Below, one piece after another: positions 18,534 to 27,734 of a stretch of DNA of 48,776 nt (positions within the stretch are counted from its first letter, which is position 1; each line of letters begins with the position of its first letter). Under the pieces are notes generated by a model. It saw only the letters and a list, made by a program, of their open reading frames with translations. It was not told the DNA's origin and made no database searches. The stretch is from the NCBI GenBank assembly GCA_905235855.1, contig CAJONE010000007.1, positions 2,816 to 51,591 of the forward strand, given 5' to 3'. A program made the translations under genes and the position numbers. The stretch is from an uncultured Bacteroidales bacterium (GTDB lineage Bacteria > Bacteroidota > Bacteroidia > Bacteroidales > P3).

Positions 18534-20396
18534 ATGTGTGGAATAGTAGGATACATAGGGCCACAGCAGGCCTATGACATATTAATCAAAGGGCTTCACC
18601 GCCTCGAATACCGCGGCTACGACAGCGCCGGCATAGCCCTAATCAACGATGAACGCGAACTGTCGGTGTATAAAGCCAAGGGCAAAGTCTCAGCCCTGGA
18701 GGCGTCGGTGACAGAAAAGGACACTTCGGGCACTATAGGCATAGCCCACACCCGCTGGGCGACACATGGCGAACCAAATGTGGCAAATGCACACCCTCAC
18801 TACTCTCAGTCAAGGACTCTCGCCCTTGTGCACAACGGCATCATCGAAAACTACAAAACGCTGCGGGAAGTGCTGATCAAGCACGGCTACCGTTTCGACA
18901 GCGAAACCGATACGGAGGTGCTTGTCGAGCTTATCGAATACATGAAAGAGTCGCATGGCTGCGACCTGGTGCGAGCCGTGCATCTGGCGCTGAAAAACGT
19001 TGTGGGTGCCTATGCCATTGCCATACTTGACAAGAACAACCCCAACCGCATCATAGCTGCCCGAAAGGGAAGTCCGCTGATTTTGGGGATCGGCGACACC
19101 ACCGACGGCAAAAAACCCGAAATCTTCCTGGGAAGCGATGCTACACCCATCATAGAGTATACAAACAAGGTTATTTACCTGCAAGACGAAGAGATAGCAG
19201 TGCTGAACCGCGACGGGTCGTACGAGGTAACCAACCTCAGCAACATACAGCAAACACCGCAGCTGCAAACGCTCCAGCTCAATCTTGACCAGCTCGAAAA
19301 AGGAGGTTATCCGCATTTTATGCTCAAAGAGATAATGGAGCAGCCGAAAGCAATGCGCACATGCATAGGCAGCCGCATCGACAAACGTCACAAAGATGTT
19401 GTACTCAGCGGAATAATTGACCACAAGGACAAGTTTCTCAACGCACGCCGGATTATTATCTGCGCTTGTGGCACCTCGTGGCACGCAGCATTGATAGCAA
19501 AATACTTCATCGAAGAGGCAGCCCATATCCCAGTCGAGGTCGAATACGCCTCGGAGTTCCGCTACCGCAACCCAGTTATATTGCCCGACGACGTAATGAT
19601 AGCAGTATCGCAGTCGGGCGAAACAGCTGACACTCTGGCCGCCATAAACCTTGCCAAAGAAAAGGGTGCGTTCATCTACGGAGTATGCAACGTGATAGGC
19701 TCATCCATTGCCCGAGCCGCAGCATCGGGCACATACATCCATGTGGGACCCGAAATCGGAGTGGCCTCCACAAAAGCCTTTACCGGCCAGGTGATTACCC
19801 TTTCGCTTATAGGACTTGCTATAGCGAAAGAAAAGAAAACCCTCACCGACGAGGTGTACACGATGCTTGTGGATGAACTGGACTGCATACCCGAAAAAAT
19901 GCAATGGACACTTGACAACAACAAAGACATTGATGCCTTCGCACAAATGTTCACCTACTGCAAGAACTTCATCTACTTGGGTCGCGGCTACAACTATCCC
20001 GTGGCTCTTGAGGGTGCGCTAAAGCTGAAAGAGATAAGCTATATCCACGCCGAAGGATACCCTGCCGCCGAGATGAAACACGGACCCATTGCACTCGTAG
20101 ACGAAGAGATGCCCGTTGTGGTTATCGCCCCAAAGCGAGGCATGTACGACAAGGTGGTCAGCAACATACAGGAGATAAAATCACGCAAAGGAAAGATTAT
20201 TTCTGTTGTCACCGTTGGCGACAAAACCGTGCGCGAACTGTGCGACCGTTGTTTCTATATCCCCGACACGCGAGACTGCTTTGTGCCGCTGCTGGCAGTA
20301 CTGCCGTTGCAACTGCTGTCGTATTATGTGGCCGTTGCAAAAGGACGCAACGTTGACCAACCACGCAATCTCGCCAAAAGCGTGACTGTGGAATAA
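18534..20396 (+). CDS. glmS: Glutamine--fructose-6-phosphate aminotransferase (isomerizing)
   Basis: 620 residues. It makes glucosamine-6-phosphate from fructose-6-phosphate and glutamine, the entry step to UDP-GlcNAc, lipid A and peptidoglycan. The N-terminal nucleophile Cys2 is in MCGIVGYIG; the glutaminase domain covers about 1-220 (GIAHTRWATHGEP around 62-74). Two SIS sugar-isomerase domains follow, with CGTSWHAALIAKY around 312 and SQSGETADT around 359, and the C-terminus ends LAKSVTVE, as the family requires. It starts 34 bp after ribE. No glmS ribozyme is visible in that short leader. It feeds the peptidoglycan genes that follow after 20934. Confidence 0.98.
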   Translation: MCGIVGYIGPQQAYDILIKGLHRLEYRGYDSAGIALINDERELSVYKAKGKVSALEASVTEKDTSGTIGIAHTRWATHGEPNVANAHPHYSQSRTLALVHNGIIENYKTLREVLIKHGYRFDSETDTEVLVELIEYMKESHGCDLVRAVHLALKNVVGAYAIAILDKNNPNRIIAARKGSPLILGIGDTTDGKKPEIFLGSDATPIIEYTNKVIYLQDEEIAVLNRDGSYEVTNLSNIQQTPQLQTLQLNLDQLEKGGYPHFMLKEIMEQPKAMRTCIGSRIDKRHKDVVLSGIIDHKDKFLNARRIIICACGTSWHAALIAKYFIEEAAHIPVEVEYASEFRYRNPVILPDDVMIAVSQSGETADTLAAINLAKEKGAFIYGVCNVIGSSIARAAASGTYIHVGPEIGVASTKAFTGQVITLSLIGLAIAKEKKTLTDEVYTMLVDELDCIPEKMQWTLDNNKDIDAFAQMFTYCKNFIYLGRGYNYPVALEGALKLKEISYIHAEGYPAAEMKHGPIALVDEEMPVVVIAPKRGMYDKVVSNIQEIKSRKGKIISVVTVGDKTVRELCDRCFYIPDTRDCFVPLLAVLPLQLLSYYVAVAKGRNVDQPRNLAKSVTVE

Positions 20397-20872
20397 AAAG
20401 ATTTAGCCGCAACAAGCCTACCGAGCCACACGTCTGACACCAAACGCCTGCTGCGCATAGCAAGCACAGGACTCACAAACATATACTGACTATTTGCCAG
20501 AGGCAACCGAAGTTTGAAAACAACTGCGGTTGCCTCTCGTCGTGCAAATCAATATATGGACAAACTTACGGACTCATCTCCGTATTCCACACATTGCATG
20601 CAAACCAATCGCTGCATCCGCAACCAGCGATATGGCAAAAGAGAGCGCCCCCACAAGTCCCATTCCATTATCAAACGAACAAAAAAAGTTTTCAACAGCA
20701 TGAGCGATTACGATTTTGCACCATTTTGCAAAATTCGTCACCGTCCGCTGTTCGAAAACCAAGACATAAGCACGCATTGGGAAATCAACTTGTAAACGAA
20801 ACATTTTCTTTTGGAATCCGTAAAATTGTTCATAAATGGAATAAATTAACAACAAAAAAAACTTTTTAGGCA
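20397..20872. other. Intergenic region between glmS and mraZ, no supported gene
   Basis: About 480 bp without a convincing gene. Open frames here (up to 99 codons, both strands) have no recognisable domain and atypical composition. The stretch holds one strong hairpin (20499-20537, listed separately) and becomes AT-rich towards the mraZ promoter. Confidence 0.6.
20499..20537. terminator. Perfect 11-bp stem hairpin after glmS
   Basis: AGAGGCAACCG (20499-20509) and CGGTTGCCTCT (20527-20537) are perfect complements around a 17-nt loop. There is no T-run after it on either strand, so it may be a weak terminator of the glmS transcript, an RNA-processing site or a protein-binding site. It lies about 100 bp beyond the glmS stop. 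Confidence 0.45.
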
Positions 20873-20909
20873 TTTTGCAACATTAAATGGAAAAATCTTG
20901 CTACTTTAG
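20873..20909 (+). promoter_or_regulatory. Candidate promoter of the dcw cluster
   Basis: TTTTG at 20873-20877 and TACTTTAG at 20902-20909 resemble the Bacteroidota TTTG / TAnnTTTG pair, with one mismatch in the -7 box and a spacing (24 nt) longer than usual. It is 24 bp upstream of the mraZ start. MraZ represses its own promoter in other bacteria, but I see no clear set of its GTGGG-type direct repeats here. Confidence 0.4.
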
Positions 20910-20933
20910 CAGTCTGAATAAAATAGGGTCGTA

Positions 20934-21413
20934 ATGCTGTTAATACTTGGTAAAGAGTACTGTAAGATTGATTCGAACGGTCGGTTCAAGTTTCCTGTAG
21001 CACTAAAGAGGCAACTGGAAACCGACGACGGTCGTTTCGTGATTCGCCAGAGTCTCTATGCCGAGTGTTTGGAACTGTGGACCTACGACAGTTTCAGGGC
21101 TGAAGTAGAAAGATTGCAAAAGATGCTGAATCCGTACAACAAGGAAGACCGCGAGATGCTGCGCAAGCTGACCGAGGGCAATATTGTTGAACTGGATACT
21201 AACGACCGCATGCTTATACCGACAGAACAGAAGCGTGTGGTAGCAAAAAGCAAGGAAATTGTGCTGCAATCGACAGGCAAGTTCATCGAAATCTGGGATT
21301 ACGACCAGTATCAGGAGATGAATGCAAAGACAGCGGACATGTCGTCACGGGTGGACGCGCGTCTTGGCAAAGGACTAACGATTGAGGCACAGGATGGAGA
21401 GACAGTATCATAA
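20934..21413 (+). CDS. mraZ: MraZ, division/cell wall transcriptional regulator
   Basis: 159 residues with two SpoVT/AbrB-like repeats. The first holds DSNGRFKFPVALKRQLE (residues 13-29) and the second LDTNDRMLIPTEQKRV (around 87-102), the paired pattern of MraZ. The protein forms a ring-shaped DNA-binding oligomer and usually controls the dcw operon it starts. The end of the gene overlaps rsmH by 20 bp, which ties their translation together. The ATG at 20934 gives the family's usual start close to LGKEYCKID. Confidence 0.95.
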   Translation: MLLILGKEYCKIDSNGRFKFPVALKRQLETDDGRFVIRQSLYAECLELWTYDSFRAEVERLQKMLNPYNKEDREMLRKLTEGNIVELDTNDRMLIPTEQKRVVAKSKEIVLQSTGKFIEIWDYDQYQEMNAKTADMSSRVDARLGKGLTIEAQDGETVS

Positions 21414-22299
21414 GCCGGTAATGGTGAGCGAGTGCCTTGAGGGGTTGAACGTCAAGGCCAACGGAATCTATGTGGACGCGACCCACGGTGGCGGCGGACA
21501 CTCGCGTGCCATTTTAGAGAAACTCGACAGCGACGGGCGCCTCTACGCTTTCGACCAGGATGCCGATGCTTTGGCCAACGCGCCAGACGACGCGAGGGTG
21601 AAAGTGATACATGCGAACTTCCGCAGCATGAAATCCTATTTGCGGCTGGAGGGTGTGAGAGCAGTGGACGGCATACTGGCCGATCTGGGAGTTTCGAGCC
21701 ACCAGATAGACGAGGCCAGTAGAGGATTCTCGACCAGAACCGACGGCATTCTTGACATGCGCATGGACCAACGGCAAGAGACATCGGCAAAAGAGATTGT
21801 GAACGGATATGACGAGAGCGAGCTAAGGCAACTCCTGAGAATGTACGGCGAACTGCCCAACGCCACTCAGATTGCACGTGCGATATGCGAAAACAGAAAA
21901 AACGGCGAGATAGCAACAACATCGGATCTTTGCAATGCCGTTAAACGTCACCTGCCCAAAGGTTATGAGAACAAGTATCTGGCAATGATATTCCAGGCTA
22001 TAAGGATAGAAGTGAACGGAGAGCTTGACGCGCTGAAAGCCATGCTGGAGCAGGCCACCGGGTTGCTGAACGAAGGCGGGCGCCTTGTGGTGATTAGCTA
22101 CCACTCACTGGAGGACCGACTGGTCAAGAACTTCATAAAATCGGGCAACTTCGAAGGCGAGATAAAAAAAGACTTCTACGGCAACCCGATTGTGCCTCTG
22201 AAGGCAGTGAACCGCAAAGTCGGCATGCCGACAGACGAGGAGGTTATGGAAAACAGCCGCGCCAGAAGCGCAAAATTGAGAGTGGCGGAAAAAATATAG
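21394..22299 (+). CDS. rsmH: 16S rRNA (cytosine1402-N4)-methyltransferase
   Basis: S-adenosylmethionine-dependent enzyme that N4-methylates C1402 of 16S rRNA; 301 residues from the ATG at 21394. A TTG four codons earlier (21382) is possible, but the ATG gives the usual MERQYHKPVMV start. SAM-binding motif VDATHGGGGHS at residues 27-37; FDQDADAL and GILADLGVSSHQID follow, and the C-terminus includes VVISYHSLEDRLVK and KVGMPTDEEV, all family hallmarks. It overlaps mraZ by 20 bp and is followed by ftsL after 16 bp. Confidence 0.97.
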   Translation: MERQYHKPVMVSECLEGLNVKANGIYVDATHGGGGHSRAILEKLDSDGRLYAFDQDADALANAPDDARVKVIHANFRSMKSYLRLEGVRAVDGILADLGVSSHQIDEASRGFSTRTDGILDMRMDQRQETSAKEIVNGYDESELRQLLRMYGELPNATQIARAICENRKNGEIATTSDLCNAVKRHLPKGYENKYLAMIFQAIRIEVNGELDALKAMLEQATGLLNEGGRLVVISYHSLEDRLVKNFIKSGNFEGEIKKDFYGNPIVPLKAVNRKVGMPTDEEVMENSRARSAKLRVAEKI

Positions 22300-22315
22300 A
22301 CGGTTTCTTAACGCA

Positions 22316-22816
22316 ATGGATGCAGGAGGCAACATAAAAAACAGCAGTGGCAGCGAGAAGCGATGGCATTTCGACGTGTCGGGCATAGAACCAGACAAAG
22401 CGGAAAAATCGTCGGAGAAAGAGGCGCAACCCGTACAACAAGAGACTACGGAAAACGCGGACAAAGAGAGCAAGCAACCCGCAGCGCAAAAGAATGAAGC
22501 ACAAGGTGGAACTCCGCCGGCAAAGCCACTCGGACGACGGATTCGAAACCGTCTGCTGACCGGAAAGATGATGAGGAGATACGCGCCCTGGATGCTCATG
22601 GTTGTCGGACTGTTTCTTATTCTGATCTACAACCGCTACGCGATCGAAGACCTTGTGAAAGAGAAAAACGCCACTACCGAGCGAATCAAATACCTGCGGG
22701 AGCACAAGATACAAATGCAGAAAAAATATCAGGAATCCACAAAAATATCAAAACTGGTCGAAGAACTCGACACACTTCACATAGGACTATTGTCCGGTCC
22801 TCCATACGAACTGTAG
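22316..22816 (+). CDS. ftsL: FtsL-like division protein with long charged N-terminal tail
   Basis: 166 residues. The first 85 or so are hydrophilic and rich in E, K, Q and A (SSEKEAQPVQQETTENA). A basic segment leads into a single span, WMLMVVGLFLILIYNRY (residues 98-114 or so). After it comes a short coiled-coil helix (KEKNATTERIKYLREHKIQ) ending in GLLSGPPYEL. The position between rsmH and the septal PBP and the topology are those of Bacteroidota FtsL, which bridges FtsQ/FtsB-type partners and FtsI/FtsW. The cytoplasmic tail is much longer than the roughly 35 residues of E. coli FtsL. Confidence 0.85.
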   Translation: MDAGGNIKNSSGSEKRWHFDVSGIEPDKAEKSSEKEAQPVQQETTENADKESKQPAAQKNEAQGGTPPAKPLGRRIRNRLLTGKMMRRYAPWMLMVVGLFLILIYNRYAIEDLVKEKNATTERIKYLREHKIQMQKKYQESTKISKLVEELDTLHIGLLSGPPYEL

Positions 22817-22855
22817 ACATTCGGCATATATTTGAACCATAACCCACCCTCAGAA

Positions 22856-25018
22856 ATGCCCCATCCAGAGAAAGACAAAAGACAGCTGCGACGAATGACC
22901 ATCATATACATTGTATTGACGGTTGCGAGCCTATCGGTTATCGGTGGGTTTATAAAGATACAGCTTGTAGAGGGAGCGATGTGGCAAAAGCGAGCCGAGC
23001 GGTTTGAGGCGAAAGAGTTTCTGGACGAGGCTAACCGCGGCAACATCTACTCGTCGGACGGGAAAATAATGGCCACAACCATACCTATCTGCAACCTATA
23101 CGTTGATTTCGGGCGATACCCTGTGTACGACCGCAAGAAGAACAAAATAAAAGACAAAGACGGCAACGACAGCACTACCCGTGTGATAAGTGATTCGCTC
23201 TATCATGCCCACGTGGATGAAGTGTGCGAATTGCTCGACGAACTGGACATCCACGGCCACGACTTCAATTACTACAAAGAGCGTTTTGAGAAAGAGTGGT
23301 CAAAAGACAAGGCATCACACTGTTTTCCAATAGAGAAAAACATACCCTACTCGACATGGGACAGGATAGTGAGGTATAAAGGGTGGAGCAGATTTGTGGT
23401 GAAATGCATGAGCGACGGGACAAGCGTGATACGCCAAAGTCGCGTGCACATATACGGCAACTTGGCAGAAAACTGCATAGGGTTCTGGAACAAAAGCAAC
23501 AATGCCAAATCAACGGGTCTGGACGGATACTACAACACAGTGCTTGCCGGACAAGACGGGCTGTACGAAGTGCGTCGTGTAACCAAAGGCGACTGGGTGC
23601 CCGTTGGAATAACTGACACTGAAGGACAGTCGGCGTCGGACACACTCGCGAAAGACAAACAAACAAGAGCCCGCATAGACGGATGCGATATAGTAACCAC
23701 CATCGACACACGCTATCAAGACATAGCCGAGACCGCGTTAAGGCGGGCTTTGCATGCAAGCAACGGCACAGCACAGAGTTGCGGGTGCGCAATACTGATG
23801 GAAGCGTCGACGGGTTATGTGTTAGCTTGTAGCAATCTGGCTTGGGACTCGACCTACAAGGAATACCGCGAACTGCCAGACCGTAACATTGCGTGTTCGG
23901 ACCTGTACGACCCAGGGTCGACCATCAAGACAGTAATCCTGACAGCCATTATGAACGACAGCACGGTGGCAATCGACACAACCATGAAACTCCGTGCAGT
24001 GGAAAAAGAATTTGTCAAGACGTCAGACAGGACAGGCAGGATACAGGACGATCACTATCTTTTCAAGGAAGACGGCAAGACCATACGAGACACCCTTACA
24101 TTGAAAGAGGTTATAATGATATCGAGCAACGTGGGAATGTGCGAACTGGGATGGCTCAACTACGAGAAGCGGCGCAACGAGCTGAAAAGGCTGGCCGAGC
24201 GGGTATTCCCCTACGACATACTGCATCTCGACCTCAAAACAGGCGAATATCCGGCTCAGGTGGTGGATTTGAACAAATCGCCCCGCGACTTTCTGAACTT
24301 CTGCTACGGCTACGCGCAGTCGATTTCGGCGATGCAGCTCATCACATTCTACAATGCGCTTGCGAATGGCGGAAAGATGATGAAACCGCTGTTTTGCCGC
24401 GCCATAATCCGCAACGGCGAACGGCAAGAGATTAGCCCTGTAGTTATGCGAGAGTCAATATGCAGCAAGAAAAACATCAAAATACTGAACGACCTGCTTG
24501 TAAATGTAGTGGAAAACGGAACCGGCAACAACATACGAAACAACAGCTATGGCATAGCCGGCAAAACCGGAACGGCCACGAAGTCGAAAAAGGATCCGTT
24601 GTCGGATGCATCGTTTGCAGGATATTTCCCGGCCGAGAACCCACGCTACACCTGCCTGGTTGTAGTGAAACGTGTGTCGGCCTACGGACGTACAGCAGCC
24701 GCACCCGTGTTCCAACAGATAGCCGACTGCGTGGTTGCGCTCGACAAGGAACTGGAGAACGGTAAAATCGAAGTGGGCAGCCGAAACGGCTCAAAGGTTC
24801 TACAGGCAACACGCGCCCACAATCGCACAGCAGTCACAGCGGAAGGGGTTGTTCCAGACTGTCGCGACATGACCCTACGCGAAGCGATAGCGGCATTGGA
24901 ATCGAAGCGTCTGAAGGCCAAGTTTAGCGGTCACGGCAGGGTCACGAAGCAGGACATCGCCGGAGGCACGCCTGTCAAACCAGGCACAACTGTCACCCTC
25001 ACACTTAAACAAATGTAG
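22856..25018 (+). CDS. ftsI: Septal penicillin-binding protein (FtsI/PBP3) with PASTA domain
   Basis: Class B transpeptidase that cross-links septal peptidoglycan. The ATG at 22856 gives 720 residues; a TTG at 22832 would add eight. One N-terminal span (MTIIYIVLTVASLSVIGGFI), a PBP dimerisation domain, then the transpeptidase domain. The active-site motifs are STIK (S355, K358), SSN (423-425) and KTG (570-572). A PASTA domain forms the last 65 residues (GVVPDCRDMTLREAIAALE, ending TVTLTLKQM). PASTA domains on septal PBPs are common in Bacteroidota. murE follows after 2 bp. Confidence 0.96.
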   Translation: MPHPEKDKRQLRRMTIIYIVLTVASLSVIGGFIKIQLVEGAMWQKRAERFEAKEFLDEANRGNIYSSDGKIMATTIPICNLYVDFGRYPVYDRKKNKIKDKDGNDSTTRVISDSLYHAHVDEVCELLDELDIHGHDFNYYKERFEKEWSKDKASHCFPIEKNIPYSTWDRIVRYKGWSRFVVKCMSDGTSVIRQSRVHIYGNLAENCIGFWNKSNNAKSTGLDGYYNTVLAGQDGLYEVRRVTKGDWVPVGITDTEGQSASDTLAKDKQTRARIDGCDIVTTIDTRYQDIAETALRRALHASNGTAQSCGCAILMEASTGYVLACSNLAWDSTYKEYRELPDRNIACSDLYDPGSTIKTVILTAIMNDSTVAIDTTMKLRAVEKEFVKTSDRTGRIQDDHYLFKEDGKTIRDTLTLKEVIMISSNVGMCELGWLNYEKRRNELKRLAERVFPYDILHLDLKTGEYPAQVVDLNKSPRDFLNFCYGYAQSISAMQLITFYNALANGGKMMKPLFCRAIIRNGERQEISPVVMRESICSKKNIKILNDLLVNVVENGTGNNIRNNSYGIAGKTGTATKSKKDPLSDASFAGYFPAENPRYTCLVVVKRVSAYGRTAAAPVFQQIADCVVALDKELENGKIEVGSRNGSKVLQATRAHNRTAVTAEGVVPDCRDMTLREAIAALESKRLKAKFSGHGRVTKQDIAGGTPVKPGTTVTLTLKQM

Positions 25019-25020
25019 AA

Positions 25021-26475
25021 ATGAAACTTTCAAACATTATAGACGGCATAGACTGCACAGTACACAACCTCAAGGCAGACAAGGAGATTGGGCGAATCAC
25101 ATTCGACTCGCGAAGCGTTGAGGCGGGCACTATGTTTGTAGCCCAGCGTGGTGTTCACACCGACGGCCACGCCTATATAGCACAGGCCATCGCAAGCGGT
25201 GCAGTCGCCGTTGTGTGCGAAGAGTTACCGGACGATACTGACAACGGCATCACCTACATACAGGTAAAAGACAGCAGCATAGCACTCGGCACGATAGCCT
25301 CGAACTACTATGGCAATCCAACGGCAAACATAAAACTGGTAGGCGTGACCGGTACCAACGGCAAAACGACAACAGTCACGCTTCTGCATCGCATGTTCCG
25401 TATGGCAGGACACCACACCGGACTCATTTCGACAATCGTAAACAAGATTGACGAGAAAGAGATAGCAACACGCCACACGACACCAGATGCACTTGAGCTC
25501 AACCGGCTGCTGCGCGAGATGGTCGATGCTGGTTGCGACTACTGCTTTATGGAGGTCAGCTCGCACTCGGTGGTGCAGCACAGGATAGCGGGGCTCAAAT
25601 TCCACGGCGGAGTATTCAGCAACATAACCCACGACCACCTTGACTTCCACAAAACGATGAAAGCCTATATCGAAGCGAAAAAAGGGTTTTTCGACATGTT
25701 GCCCAAGAAAGCTTTCGCGCTGGTGAACAAGGACGACCGCAACGGAATGGTGATGGTACAGAACACGGCGGCCTGTGTGAGTACCTACAGTCTGCAGGGC
25801 GATGCCGACTTCAGATGCAAGATAATCGAAAACACCTTCCAAGGGCTTCATCTCGAAATGAACGGGCAAGAGGTATGGGTAAAGCTCGTAGGGCGTTTCA
25901 ACGCCTACAACCTCACAGCGATTTTCGGAGTGGCAGTGTTGTGCGGCATCGAGAAAAACGAAGCACTGCGGCTGCTCAGCACACTTGATGCAGCAGAGGG
26001 CCGTTTCGAGTATGTAAGCGGAAACGGCATTGTAGGAATAGTGGACTACGCTCACACACCGGACGCGCTGGAAAACGTGATTGACACCATCAACGCCATC
26101 CGAGACCGTCGCCAACGGCTAATCACAGTAGTGGGATGCGGCGGCGATCGCGACCGGAGCAAGCGACCGGAGATGGCACAAATAGGTGTCCGCAAAAGCG
26201 ACCTACTGATACTGACATCTGACAATCCGCGCACAGAGAAACCCGAAGATATACTCGACGACATGTTTGCCGGACTGAACGAAAAAGAGCAACGGCAGGC
26301 AGTGCGCATAACCGATCGGCGTCAGGCCATAAAAACCGCCTGCATGATGGCCCAAAAGGGTGACATAATACTCGTAGCCGGAAAAGGCCACGAGAAGTAT
26401 CAGGAGATTAACGGTGTCCGAAACCACTTCGACGACAAGGAGGAGCTGCACAAAGAACTGGCGCAACAAGACTGA
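25021..26475 (+). CDS. murE: UDP-MurNAc-L-Ala-D-Glu--2,6-diaminopimelate ligase
   Basis: 484 residues. Adds the third stem amino acid to UDP-MurNAc-L-Ala-D-Glu in the cytoplasm. ATP-binding P-loop GTNGKTT at 111-117; TTPDALELNRLL and MEVSSHSV are further Mur-ligase signatures. The substrate motif DNPR (401-404) is the meso-diaminopimelate type, so the cell wall is expected to be DAP-containing. All three Mur domains are present, which makes the contrast with the reduced murD-like gene two positions downstream clear. It starts 2 bp after ftsI. Confidence 0.97.
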   Translation: MKLSNIIDGIDCTVHNLKADKEIGRITFDSRSVEAGTMFVAQRGVHTDGHAYIAQAIASGAVAVVCEELPDDTDNGITYIQVKDSSIALGTIASNYYGNPTANIKLVGVTGTNGKTTTVTLLHRMFRMAGHHTGLISTIVNKIDEKEIATRHTTPDALELNRLLREMVDAGCDYCFMEVSSHSVVQHRIAGLKFHGGVFSNITHDHLDFHKTMKAYIEAKKGFFDMLPKKAFALVNKDDRNGMVMVQNTAACVSTYSLQGDADFRCKIIENTFQGLHLEMNGQEVWVKLVGRFNAYNLTAIFGVAVLCGIEKNEALRLLSTLDAAEGRFEYVSGNGIVGIVDYAHTPDALENVIDTINAIRDRRQRLITVVGCGGDRDRSKRPEMAQIGVRKSDLLILTSDNPRTEKPEDILDDMFAGLNEKEQRQAVRITDRRQAIKTACMMAQKGDIILVAGKGHEKYQEINGVRNHFDDKEELHKELAQQD

Positions 26476-26513
26476 ACATAACACATTAAATCACTACAAC
26501 ACAGACAAGAAAA

Positions 26514-27689
26514 ATGCTATACTACCTATTCGATTGGTTAGACAGAGCCTTTGACTTTCCCGGAGCCGGTTTGTTTCAATACATATCGTTCCGGGCGGCT
26601 TGCTGTTTCGTTTCTTCAATGCTGATCATGCTGCTGTGCGGGAAACCGTTCATCAGATGGATAGGCAACAAGCTGCACATGAACGACGTGGTGCGCACAG
26701 AGCTTGGACTGGAAGGAGCCGAAACAAAATCGAAAACCCCTACCATGGGAGGCTTGCTGATAATAACGGCCATAGTGATTCCCACACTGCTTTTCACAAA
26801 ACTTGACAATGTGTATATTCTGATAATGCTCGGAACAACGCTATGGCTTGGACTGATAGGATTTTTGGACGACTATATGAAGAAACGCGTGAGCAAAAAA
26901 GGGTTGGCCGGACGCTACAAAGTGATAGGGCAAGTGGCGGTAGGTCTGGTCGTAGGGCTTCTAATAGTGTTCCACCCCGAGATATCGACCACCAAGACCA
27001 CCATACCGTTTGTGAAAAACAATGAGTTCGACTATATATGGCTTGTGAACTGGATGGGCGAGTGGGCGAAAGATTGGGTATGGCTTGTATATGTTGTCGT
27101 ATCAATACTGGTGGTGACAGCCGTGTCGAACGCGGCGAACCTGACCGACGGGATAGACGGACTGGCGAGCGGCGTGGGTGCCACAGTCGGTGGAGCGCTT
27201 GCAATCCTCGCATGGCTTTCGGGCAACATCGTGATGGCAAACTACCTGAACATCGCCTACCTGCCGAACATAGGAGAACTGACGATGTTCATCGCATCGT
27301 TTGTCGGAGCATTGCTTGGTTTTCTGTGGTTCAACAGCCATCCGGCACAAATATTCATGGGCGACACGGGTTCGCTGACCATTGGCGGCATTATAGCAGT
27401 GTTTGCGCTGCTAATCCACAAGGAACTGCTGCTGCCGCTGCTGTGCGGCATTTATCTGGTTGAGGATTTTTCGGTCATCCACCAAACAACATTCTGTAAA
27501 ATATACCGCAAACGTCACCGGCTGAAGCCGAACGAAATTGTACCCCCCGAAAAACGGCCCTACATGATGACTCCGCTACACCATCATTTCCAGAAGAAAG
27601 GACAGGCCGAAGAGAAAGTGGTGCAACGGTTTATCATCATCGCCGTGCTGCTTGCAATCGTGAGCATTGTGACGTTGAAAGTGAGATAA
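26514..27689 (+). CDS. mraY: Phospho-N-acetylmuramoyl-pentapeptide transferase
   Basis: 391 residues, polytopic (about ten spans). It transfers phospho-MurNAc-pentapeptide from UDP to undecaprenyl phosphate to make lipid I. Signature segments: TPTMGGLL (around residue 76), GFLDDYMKKR with the catalytic acidic pair, NLTDGIDGLASG, FMGDTGSL and the HHHFQKKG loop near the C-terminus. The gene lies 38 bp after murE. The next gene, 45 bp downstream, is where murD stands in related genomes. Confidence 0.96.
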   Translation: MLYYLFDWLDRAFDFPGAGLFQYISFRAACCFVSSMLIMLLCGKPFIRWIGNKLHMNDVVRTELGLEGAETKSKTPTMGGLLIITAIVIPTLLFTKLDNVYILIMLGTTLWLGLIGFLDDYMKKRVSKKGLAGRYKVIGQVAVGLVVGLLIVFHPEISTTKTTIPFVKNNEFDYIWLVNWMGEWAKDWVWLVYVVVSILVVTAVSNAANLTDGIDGLASGVGATVGGALAILAWLSGNIVMANYLNIAYLPNIGELTMFIASFVGALLGFLWFNSHPAQIFMGDTGSLTIGGIIAVFALLIHKELLLPLLCGIYLVEDFSVIHQTTFCKIYRKRHRLKPNEIVPPEKRPYMMTPLHHHFQKKGQAEEKVVQRFIIIAVLLAIVSIVTLKVR

Positions 27690-27734
27690 CAATACCCCGA
27701 AAAAAATTATAATCCATACAAAACAACACCTAAA

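Noticed and set aside
20514-20795. 93-codon open frame between glmS and mraZ
   Set aside because: No domain, no start signal, amino-acid make-up unlike real genes here, and it begins inside a hairpin.
27690-27734. Frameshifted N-terminal part of murD upstream of the C-terminal domain
   Set aside because: Only 45 bp separate mraY from this gene, too little to hold the missing 280 or so residues in any frame.
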